The notes under the pieces are model-generated. The model did not search any database. It saw only the letters and a list, made by a program, of their open reading frames with translations, and was not told the DNA's origin. This document shows, in pieces, positions 35,703 through 64,000 of a DNA stretch of 64,000 bases. Location: positions 26,383,689-26,447,688 of the forward strand of contig NC_054534.1 of NCBI RefSeq assembly GCF_017654505.1. The letters run 5' to 3'. Origin of the DNA: Polyodon spathula. Lineage: Eukaryota; Chordata; Actinopteri; Acipenseriformes; Polyodontidae. The position numbers and the translations under genes are program-made. Within the stretch, counting starts at the first letter, position 1; every line of letters starts with the position of its first letter.

Positions 35703-36051
35703 TATCTATATATATATATGATAGGTTGTTCATAACCCTGTCAACAAGTATTGGGACACGTACTTGGGGTAGAGAGTGCATTTTCTCTTCACAGTTATAT
35801 CAGATTATTATTAAGTGTATTGTCTAATCTTCTTTGTTTTATGTTTTTGATTCTTATACTTAATCAAAAATCGTAACCATTTGTATACAAATACAGACTT
35901 CTATAAATGTTTTACACTCAACTGAATTATTTTTTCTACAGCTGTTATCACCTTGCATTTCATTAGGACAGGAAGGTTTATACTGTATGTCAGTTTGGGT
36001 TACCAGGGTTTCAATTAGTGAGAGTAACTGTAAGTGTTGCAATCTGGCTTT

Positions 36052-36112
<61 letters not shown>

Positions 36113-38131
36113 TTAAAATAACCCATCACTGTCTTTATGCTAAATGTGAGAATGCCTTGGTTTGAAAACGTTTTGAAGCTGAGTTTGTACTGCACCTATC
36201 TTATTTTGAGTTTTAGATTGGATGAACTGCTGAGTGACAATTTGTGTTTCTCCAATTAGGGAATGAGAAATGCTTGTTTCTGTGTTGATCATGAGTGTAT
36301 ATGACAGGAGATTTATACATCTGTTTGTTACCTCTGATGAAGACAGTTTGACCGCTGAAACATTAGGTTGTTTTTCAAATTTTTCTTGTTAATTACTTTA
36401 ATGTCCAGGAACCAAATAAAATATACAAAAATAAAGTTCAGCCGTTGTCTGTGGTTGATGTGGAAAGTGCAGTGCTTTCTCTGCTATATATGATGCTGTA
36501 CATCTGCACCCCATAGTTCGATGTTCGAGTGATGACTGGTTGATGTGCACTTTACGGATCTTTGTGTATTGGTACATATATGTAGGAATATACACTGAGC
36601 TTATGCTGAGGAATGTCATTGTTAAGAGTATACAAACTGTAAGAAATCTACTGCTTAATATATGACTGTTTATATCTCTAAAAGCAGTTTATAAATGTTT
36701 CAACAGTCAGCTGAACCAGTGAATTAGCCGTTTGTAGCAGCAAATAAGTGACTGCTCTTACATTATGTGGGACATTGTGCGAAATGGTTTGGGTGGTAGC
36801 AGAAAGTACAGTTCAAATAGTTGGGTGTTTTTAAGGCTCCACGGATTCTTTGTTCCCTTGATGCTGAAATGCAAGACGCTTGTTTTTGTCCGTGGATTGA
36901 CAGTGTGCTCTGTTAACTGTCCCCAGGTTGAAGCTGCTGCTCTCCCGCAAGGTGAACTGGTAAACCGTGTGAAGAGATCAATGATGTGGCGCTGGATTAC
37001 CCAAAGACCAATCGGAGCCAGCTGCAGAGACCACTCTGAGTGCAGCACCAACTACTGCAAGTAAGTTCCACAGCTCTATATTCTGTTAACTACCCTAAAC
37101 GCACACTCAAGTGAGCATTACCAATCAGGTTTGGTTTCTGAATACAACTTTTAATCCTACATTTTGAGGTAAAAACTTAAAGAAACTAAATGGAAACATT
37201 TTAGTCAGTGCCTTAGCCAGTTATACAAATGAAAGAGTGAGCTGAAAAGTGTGTGCACAGTACTTGACCATGCTGAAAGGGAATGAAAGCACTGAGTTGT
37301 TTGCTCAGCCTCTGACACTTTGAGGGTTAAATAAACCCTGTTATGAAATGCATGCCAATAACATTGGTACTGTACACCTCTGGGGAACATGCAAAGCCCC
37401 TGCGGTATTTGAAGACATTACAACTGTAGCTGTTGAAGTTTGATGTTAAACAGATTGTAGGTAAAAGAAGAGAAAAGTGTTGAGCATTTTAAAGATCGGG
37501 TTTGGAGCACTGCCATGACTACTACCTTCATGTCATACTGGAGACAGGCAAAGCCTGGCTAGTCTGTAGAAATAGTTTTTAATCTCAGTGAATTATTTTA
37601 ACATATCTCACATAGTAAAAACATACAAACCTACTTTGAAGCCACCTCAAATACAAAGGTGCATTTTTAAAGAGGAACACACCAATTGGAACACTACCAG
37701 GAAGCTACTTAGGCTGTTGCTTTGTTGTTCTCAGAACTATGTCTTTGCTCTTTCAAATTGGTCTGAAACTTCTTAAGATATTAATAAATAATACATGAAG
37801 TTCGAAATGTTTTCCATCTGCTGTCAGTTCAGGGACTGCAGACAAAGTTCTGCAAACCCCACCCAGATTACAGACTTCTGAAACACTGTATAAGAGAATG
37901 GTCTGGTGCAAGACTGGCTTAATCCTCAAAAAAAAAACCTTAAAAATGTATTTGCTACATTTTAGATTGTGTCCTCCCCTAACACCACGTCTCACTTTAC
38001 ACAAGAAAGCGCAGCAAATTAAATTACATTATTTTTTGTAACGTAACATTTGAGGGTTTATTGTTGTACAAAATAATTTCGTTAAGTGGAAAAAGTACAT
38101 ATTTTTACAAGACAAATACGATTACACTACA

Positions 38132-38223
<92 letters not shown>

Positions 38224-39409
38224 CTCAGAAATCCACTTCATTAAACATTTCGCTAGCTGTACTACATGACATCATAACTGGCACTGTAGAGAACCAAGCT
38301 GCCCTGGAAACCGTTAGTGTGTGTTATATAGTAATAGAACATGTCACTGCATTTATTTTGAATTGCCCACTTATCTGTCTAGCCTTATCTTTTCCTTTAA
38401 ACTGGACACCCTTGGGATTAAACATTCTGTTCTGACACGTTGTAAAACCTGAAGGACTTTTACTAACATGGCCTTCTGAAACTGGTCCAACAAAAGGGAC
38501 AAGATTCCATTTGAGATCGAGAACATTTTGAACTTTTAAAAGGCTGTTTGTCAAACAATGGGCCCGAAACCCCACGTTAATCTATTTATAATATAAACTG
38601 TTATCGCTTTACGATAAGGTTTAATAGTAATGGCACCTTAATTTTTTTTTTTTTTTAAGAGGATCCCCTGCTTTGCTAGCAAATCTTGAGTAGAAAATGT
38701 TGTTTAGTCGTCAAGCGAGGTAAATGTCAGAGGACAAGCTAGATTTTATTTCTTTATTTTCGTTTATGTTGAGATGGTAAATTCAAATTTAAATTAATTG
38801 TGTGTCCTGTGACTCTAGCCTCATGATGTGTTCAAGATATGATGATTTAATACAGTATGTACAAGATGACCTGGTAGGTAAGGGCAGTTCAGCAAACATC
38901 AAAAGACATCATGGCAGCAGAGTGACAACTGGAAGTTAAAACACCCCTGACGTATAGTATTGCATGATCAGCCTGTAATATACCATCATATTAGTGGCAT
39001 CCCCTATACCTTCATACCACCAGCCATATCAATATCCATCGTGCCACACACCAGACTTCATCAGACCACCACCAGTCATCAACACTTTTAATGACTGCCC
39101 CATCCTACTAACGTTTTATACAACTCCCCCTGTGTAGACAGGACAGCAAGGTTATTTGCTTTGAGATCCTTCACACAGCAGTTTTAATTTTAGTGTTCAA
39201 ATGTTATTAGAAATAACACTCTGCGTGATCGTTCATGATGCAGTTTGCATGTAATTGTCAGCCTAAAACAGAGGTGTTACTTCTGTATTATACTTTTTAG
39301 TGTCAGCCTGCCACACTGCCAAATATTTCCGCATGTCACAGTTCCTGCTAACCTTTCTCTTTGTCTTTGTAGGGATGACTACTGCTCCATCCGAGTGTTT
39401 TCGTCTTAG
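35448..39409 (+). CDS. leap2: LEAP2, liver-expressed antimicrobial peptide 2 precursor
   Basis: LEAP2 is a secreted, cysteine-stabilised peptide, antimicrobial in vitro and, in mammals, an antagonist of the ghrelin receptor. Exons 35448-35513, 36927-37060 and 39373-39409 join to 78 codons plus stop. Residues 1-22 form the signal peptide (MSKVLCRVFVISLILFLVC). A short propeptide ends in the furin site RVKR. The 39-residue mature peptide starts SMMWRWITQRPIGASC and has the family spacing C-X5-C-X4-C-X4-C. RPIGASCRD matches human LEAP2. Unusual: the last loop reads CKDDYC where human has CRKRRC, and the human F-W pair is M-W. TATA box and poly(A) signal are present, so the gene looks intact and expressed. 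It stands alone on the plus strand between two SCARB2 genes. Confidence 0.95.
35514..36926. other. LEAP2 intron 1
   Basis: 1.4 kb with a TA-rich stretch at 35,668-35,718 and (TA)n at 36,054-36,110. No other element recognised. Confidence 0.6.
36054..36110. repeat. (TA)n microsatellite
   Basis: 57 bases of perfect TA in LEAP2 intron 1. Confidence 0.95.
36927..37060 (+). CDS. leap2: LEAP2 exon 2 (propeptide, furin site, three cysteines)
   Basis: Acceptor CTGTCCCCAG|GTTGAA, donor TGCAA|GTAAGT. Encodes VEAAALPQGELVN, RVKR, then the mature peptide through ECSTNYC. Confidence 0.95.
37061..39372. other. LEAP2 intron 2
   Basis: 2.3 kb, mostly unremarkable, with a CA/TA microsatellite at 38,132-38,219. 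Confidence 0.6.
38132..38219. repeat. (CA)n(TA)n compound microsatellite
   Basis: About 20 bases of CA then about 68 of TA. Confidence 0.95.
39373..39409 (+). CDS. leap2: LEAP2 exon 3 (last cysteine and stop)
   Basis: Acceptor TCTTTGTAG|GGATGA. Encodes DDYCSIRVFSS and TAG; only 37 bp, placed by phase and the fourth cysteine. Confidence 0.93.
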
Positions 39410-39944
39410 TACCTGAAGAAATGCAGCATCTCAAAGTAGAGAATGTGGAAGTTCTTCACATCAACCCATTATAGTATTCAGAGAAAAATGGCCTTCACGA
39501 GCATCTGTTAAAGAAAATGTGTCTATCAATGTGTTACTACTACTGAGCAACATTAAACCACCATAGTACCACCACTTACACAAGCTCTAGAGTTTCATAT
39601 TCAACGCCATTTTAACTGCATCTCATTTTTTGTATTTTTCTTTGCATTCATTTTATTCTAATTGCAAATCATGCAGCGTTGCTAATCAGAAGCAGAGCAT
39701 GATCTAATGAAAGTAATCCAAATTCATCCATTCAATTTAGATTTAAACACTTTTTCCATACATTGTACTTCATATGGACAGAATACCAGACAGTGTTGTG
39801 TTTTGGGGGCTCGCTGGTTATTTTGGCCATCCTCATTTCGTAGAACAAATTCTATTAACGTTCATGGGAGTATCCTCTATATATTAATGCTTTATTGATT
39901 TTTAATTACATGGTTATGACAGAAATGCCATATAATTAAGTATT

Positions 39945-39950
39945 AATAAA
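39945..39950 (+). terminator. leap2: LEAP2 poly(A) signal
   Basis: AATAAA 536 bases after the stop, in TATTAATAAAGATT. Further AATAAA-like motifs near 40,289 could be alternatives. Confidence 0.65.
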
Positions 39951-42102
39951 GATTATATAACCCCAAAACTAAAGTGAGACTAGCATGTATTTTAGAGCTA
40001 TCCATAAAACTAAACTTACCTTGCTAAACAATACATTGTTGCATATGTGTTTTAAATATATAAACCAAAAAAAAAAAAGTGGACTTCGCAGCCAATTGGT
40101 TTACTATATTAGTAAATAGAGCTTTTGCTTAAAGGTAATCTGAAACCAGTGTACTGTATATATTATAAAAACTTACTTTGCACATAAGCTAAAATGTTGT
40201 AGGTTATACATAATGTGTGAATACTGCCTTATCTATTTATTTTTCTAAAATGTATTATTTACTTAACATGTTCCTGGTACCATGCAATAATAAAATATTG
40301 TGAGCCAAGAAATCTTTTAGAATGGTTTATTGTTATGTTTGTTACATTAAATTGTGAATATAATTGTAAAACATTGTGCTTAAATTGTGTTAACATGACG
40401 TAGAAACATTACAAAATGTACTGCATTGAACATTTTTGAGTAGACTAAAACACGGTATGTTTATCTCCTCAGAATAATCTACATAGTGCAATCACATTGT
40501 TTTAATGAAACATTACATGCTGTAATTCTACAGTAGTAAAGCAAATAGTTTTATATAATTATTTGCCTGCTATCTACAGAATCTTAGAATACTGTAATGT
40601 TTATTTGACTTGTATTCACTACAAAAGGCCAACATGCAAAATTAAATGCCAAAGAACCAATTTAGTCAAAAAATAAAACACAATGGTTATTATCTTTTGT
40701 TACATTCTTAAAACTACTTTGATACCACACTGCACCAATTATCTAATTTAGATGTGCACAATAAATTTATGTGCATACAATATTAAAACATACATTCCAT
40801 TGCATTGTTTTGTTAGAGTGTTTTACTTTCCCACTGTATTAACTACAAGTACTGATGACAAAATAAGAAATACTTCAAAAAGGAGAGTATGTTGATAAGA
40901 TACTTTTCAAATAAATTATTCAAACAAAATAATTATTCCATCCATTCTAGGGTCTTTATATAATGTACCTGCATAGAAAATCACTACATCTTAAACTTTG
41001 CTTATCTATGTTTAACTGATAGCTTTTCAGCTCCAGTATTACCTACAGGGTTCACCTGTTTGACACACTATAAAGCAGGCACACTAAGAGCTGTAGAATG
41101 TTACTAGCTATAACTCTGTTATTAGACATACATTACATCAATTCTGAAGCGAGTTAATAATTAATCAAAGGACAAGCATTCCCTTTTTAGAAGTGTTTGA
41201 TTTTAAAGCAAGCAGAAAATAACATGGAAGTTAGACTGTAATGGGGATACTATGTATAGCTGAACCACTATATGAAAGCATTAACACACAACAGGGAGTT
41301 TAAATGTGGTTCAACATTCACACTCCTAGGAGTGAAATAATGACATGACTACTCCCCAAGTGTCAAAGTAAATAGGTAGTCAAGTGAATCAGTGTGGTTT
41401 GAAAAGTTCTAAGCTGTGCAAAAATTATTAAGCACATGGTTGGAACAAAGACCAGAACCTGATGTTCAGAGGATACAGTACTACAGCAGTCTTTCCTTTT
41501 GATTTCTCCACTATGAAAACAAAAAAAAACAATTACAGAATAAGTTAGAGGAAACCTGTAAAACCTATACAGTTTATAATAATGCCAGTAATTGAGGAGA
41601 AACTTTTATTTGTTGTACACTCATAACACAGTAATGTGTGTATTTATAAAAAATAAAAGTGTATTCGATTAAGTGAGTTTGGTGCTGCACAAAAATCCAC
41701 TTTAAACACTTACAGAGCCTGTAACCAGCAACCTGCAGTTCAAATAGCAACCATTACCATGCAGTACATACAGGCAGTCAATATTATTCTAGAAGCAATA
41801 CCCATATAAAAATGTACCACTGTATTTTTGCAGTTTTACCATGCCACTCCCACAGTTCTACTATGTATTTACCATAGTTTACTATACCTCATTCTGTACA
41901 ATGCTTTCATATGCTGTGCTTTTACTATGGTACACTTATATGGGTAGTACAGTGAAGCTGGTAAATATTACAGTATTGGGGTTACAGTGTAGAGAGAAAG
42001 GAACTTAGACTAGCCTTGAAAGGCCAGCCCTCCCCCACAGAGCTGCAAGCAGCGAGCATTTAAAAGCTTCCACGAGCATAAGATATTTTCTTTTAGGCAT
42101 GG
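39951..42102. other. Convergent 3' intergenic region, LEAP2 to SCARB2
   Basis: Holds the SCARB2 3' UTR on its right side; a minus-strand AATAAA at 41,605-41,610 is a plausible end. Very AT-rich; no exon seen. Confidence 0.5.
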
Positions 42103-60671
<18,569 letters not shown>

Positions 60672-62619
60672 CTGTTATATAAAAACAAACAAAAACAACA
60701 AAACAAAAGCAAATTTACTACATTTCAAAGTTAAATTGTGGAAGAGAGAGAGAAACAAATTTACAACACTGTTCTTAAATCCTATATAAACAAACAGCTG
60801 AAAAATGGATTTAAACCAGCCTTCTTAAATCATGTATCTAACACACACTGCAATTACAAAAATTAGAATGTCACTTTCCAGGATCATACACAATTAGGAA
60901 CAACCTTTTTTTTCTAGTTTAAGGTATGCTTCAACGGAACAGTTATTAACAACAATTACAGGGACAGTGTAAAAGTGATCTTTATATACAAATGATTTAA
61001 CAGAATCACCTTTCATCTGTTATCAATGCTGTATCTCATTGTTTTTAAATCAATTTTTATTATTTTTTTTTTAATAAAATGAGCTTTATTACACTTTATT
61101 AAACTAGCTTGAAGAATACAGTATAACAAATATAAATCGTATACACCGTTTGGCTGTACTGCACAGTATGGACCAAATCGTTTTTTTCTTTCTTTCTACA
61201 GGGTTCAATGGTCTCTATACCCAAGCAGTTGTGGGTTACATATTAACTGCAGATACAATGTTTGGATATTGTAAAAAGTGATTATTGATCTTAATGACCT
61301 TTATGTGTAAATAATATAAATTAAATTAAAGCTTTTGGCCAAAGTCCAAGTCACCCCCCTCAAACCCAATGCTAGTGCTGTGTGTCTGTATCATGTGCAA
61401 CTGTAAACGGGTTAACTGCTGAGAATTTGACACAATGCAATTGCTTTGTTTCCGCAATTGAAATTAAGTCAGTACTATCGGCAGACCTAAAACAAGACAT
61501 CGGTTTCGATGCCTGAAAATGTACGAGCTTAACTAGTTTAAAACAATGGAACAAATTGAAGTACTTGACTGAATGGCCTGAGAAACGATTTAGAACTCTG
61601 TCCACCCTAATTTATGAAAACATTTTTATTTTCTTTATAGTAATTTGTGAATCTAAAACTGGGAATGCAACGCCTGTCTTTTTATAGCAATGCAATTTAC
61701 TTAATGTGCTGGGAATCGGAGATCTTCTCAGTGGAAGTCCAGAGCTGCATTTGTAAATAAAGTAGGGCTTAGTTGAGGGGGGTGGGACTCCAGAATCACT
61801 GTCGAGCCCTCTTAAAGTGTTGTGCGCTAGTCGATGAAACACCAAGGATGGAAGGTGCCCACTTGAAGACCCCAGAGAAGTACCCTACTCAGCTCAGTCC
61901 AGACGGTTGTCATGCTGATGGGCTAGGGAGGCAGCACAGTGGTTGATCCCTGGAGCCAGCATTGCAGCTGTCGTGTGTGCTGATGCACCAGGGAGGCAAA
62001 ATAGGCCGATCCCTGGAGCTACCATTACACAGATTTTTCTGAGTTGTGATTCGCTGTTTATTAACAGGGGCCAAAGAGCAAACACACCATTATGAAATCG
62101 GCAACATGCCACTAAAAGCTGTGAACAAGGGGCATTTTTTTCCCTAGCTGTGAAGGGTGTTTTTTTTTTTTTTTTTTTTTTTGTTTGCAGACTAACGTCC
62201 ATTTAGAGCTGAACTTATCTTAAATAACTTCTCTCTGGCCCGTACCCTCTTCTGACCAGAATTAAGGGACCATTCTCAGATTGCTTAGTGCTGTGCACAC
62301 ACCAAGTGCATTTTGGTTGCTCTGCACATGATTTTAAAGTGGTATTCTCAAATTGCTGAAATAGGAGTTTGTAGAACTTTGAGCAATGCAAAAACCATGC
62401 AGATCAAATGTAGATGAAATGTTAATGACTTCATACTGTGTTCTATTATGTTCCTGCTAACCACGGTGAAAAATAACTATTACAAGGTGTAAATACTGAC
62501 TGAATCAGTCTGAGAATCAAAATCAATCTGAGAATCAAAAACCTTGACTGCAAATCAAGGTGACATGCAAAAGCTGAAGGTCAATCTAACTCCGCAGGGA
62601 GAAGTCACAAAGTCATAAC

Positions 62620-62661
<42 letters not shown>

Positions 62662-63611
62662 ATTTTACAAGAACAGTACCCCTGAACTTCCAAATAACCC
62701 CAGACAGGTGATAAAATGCTATTAAAAAAAAAAAAAAAAAAAAGTAAAACATCTACAAAATAAAATACTCTCCACATGCCCTGTTAGAATACATTATATA
62801 CAGGGAGGGCTTCAAATACATATAATTGAGCAGTTCTCAGAAATCAGACCTTACAATTCTATTTGATCTGCATTGAGATCCATATAACATAACAAAATAA
62901 AATAAATCACATTACACAGACTTAAATGAGTAGTAGGGATCGACTACCGAATGATTTAATTTGTTTAAAATTAAGGTTACTCCAAGCCTTAATAAAGAGG
63001 TTTTGCAATATTGTACAAAAAACAAAGCCAAATGGCAGCCCCAATACTAATAACACCACGTTCTTAATCCAGCAGTTTATTTTCAAAACTCATACAAGCT
63101 CGCTTCACCAGGACATCTAATCAGAAAAATAAATAAATATATAAAAAATAACCTCCCACTTATTCCACACAGACATATACAGATTAAGGTTTTGCCAGTG
63201 CTTTAAAATGGAACACATTTCTGTAGCACTTGCATGCAAGCAAATCAGTAGCCCATGTGTGAGTGTTAGATTTAGGTGTTTGCATCTCATTCAGGGATAC
63301 AGAGATAGCCTGCATACATAAAAAAATTGCACAACAGAACACATATACAGCAAACTCAGTCAAAAGAAAACAGCACTGAAACAAACATTGAGTAATACCA
63401 TAACATACAAAGACATAAGGTGCGATACAATACACTAAAACAACTAACAACTAACCTAGCAACACCCAATCAGTCAACAGAACTTTACATTGTTTGTGAC
63501 CCCTAACTGTTAAGGCTCATACCTTTGCTTGTTTAGCCAGAGATTGATCAAACATATACATCCCACGAGAAATGAAAAAATTGCACCCTCTCAGAAAACA
63601 TTGCCTGTGGC
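60672..63611. other. SCARB2 intron 8, part within window
   Basis: I looked for exon 8 (SFPHFYQAD-type sequence) and did not find it. T and A runs at 62,159-62,182, 62,622-62,657 and 62,724-62,743. Confidence 0.5.
61914..62030. repeat. Tandem duplication, unit about 65 bp
   Basis: GCTGATGGGCTAGGGAGGC to ATCCCTGGAGCCAGCATTGC recurs 65 bases on as GCTGATGCACCAGGGAGGC to ATCCCTGGAGCTACCATTAC. Confidence 0.75.
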
Positions 63612-63762
63612 CAGGAATGGAAATAAGACTTGCACTGCATAGCAGTTTAACCCATTTTGGGTTTTATTGAGACACAGTATACAGGTAACACGTCTTATTA
63701 AACTCATAGTAAAATAATGAAGCAAACTGATCAGTAGAAAGTCTCATTTCCATCTCTCCCTG
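63612..63762. mobile_element. MITE, relative of 20,075-20,247
   Basis: Starts CAGGAATGGAAATAAGACTT and contains GCATAGCAGTTTAACCCATT and GGGTTTTATTGAGACACAGT; ends GTCTCATTTCCATCTCTCCC. About 150 bp; ends inverted like the first copy. Confidence 0.75.
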
Positions 63763-64000
63763 CGATACATTGCAATAATCTGAAAATGAAAAAAAGAGAA
63801 GTAGCCCAGTAATTTAGGTAAAGTGGCTTTGCGTGGCTGCAGCTGCGTTTATCTGCAGCAGCACACTGTACACAATGTGAACACTATCTATTACAAAGTA
63901 CAGAGCCCCCTCTAGTGGTAGAATTCAGAGCTGAAAAGAACACTGTAAAGCCATAAATATTTGCCAGATTTTTATTATGCGTAGGAAAAAAAAAAAAAAC

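Overview
The window looks like vertebrate nuclear DNA from a ray-finned fish, most likely a non-teleost. Exons are small, with canonical GT-AG splice sites. Introns are long and AT-rich and hold many simple repeats, decayed Tc1 transposons, CR1-, L2- and L1-Tx1-type LINEs, tRNA-derived SINEs, foldback elements and one LTR. The CR1 3' end at 13.7-14.35 kb and the tRNA-SINE family at 11.34-11.70 and 49.5-49.74 kb resemble repeats I associate with sturgeon and paddlefish. That placement is recalled, not tested.

Layout. (1) About 0.4-3.3 kb, minus strand: the first three coding exons of NUP54, an FG-repeat nucleoporin; the rest lies off the left edge. (2) 3.3-12 kb: a gene-free interval with a tRNA-like SINE, a decayed Tc1 element, a perfect 57-bp inverted repeat and two SINEs. 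(3) 12.09-28.94 kb, minus strand: eleven exons of a CD36-superfamily gene closest to SCARB2/LIMP-2. The frame is continuous for 469 codons; the usual short last exon with the lysosomal sorting signal was not found. (4) 28.9-30.1 kb: the 5' end of that gene and, just upstream, a candidate last exon (29,681-29,804) of an unidentified minus-strand gene. (5) 30.3-34.7 kb: a truncated L1-Tx1 tail, microsatellites, and the 3' end of an LTR retrotransposon with a complete 632-bp LTR. (6) 35.38-39.95 kb, plus strand: a complete three-exon LEAP2 gene with TATA box, signal peptide, furin site, four-cysteine mature peptide and poly(A) signal. (7) 42.10-60.67 kb, minus strand: the last four coding exons of a second SCARB2 gene, which keeps an EQGPLL-type dileucine signal. 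Its intron 9 is 14.8 kb and filled with repeats. Its first eight exons lie beyond 64 kb.

The block is therefore NUP54, SCARB2-like, LEAP2, SCARB2. In human, NUP54 and SCARB2 are neighbours on 4q21, while LEAP2 is on 5q31. Those two regions share related genes (SHROOM3/SHROOM1, AFF1/AFF4), so LEAP2 between two SCARB2 copies may preserve an older linkage. The points I rate highest are this arrangement, the altered LEAP2 peptide (acidic last loop, altered ghrelin-receptor-binding end), the divergent SCARB2-like copy without a visible sorting tail, the unidentified exon near 29.7 kb, and several long inverted repeats. I found no operon-like, CRISPR or phage-like system; this is an ordinary eukaryotic locus.
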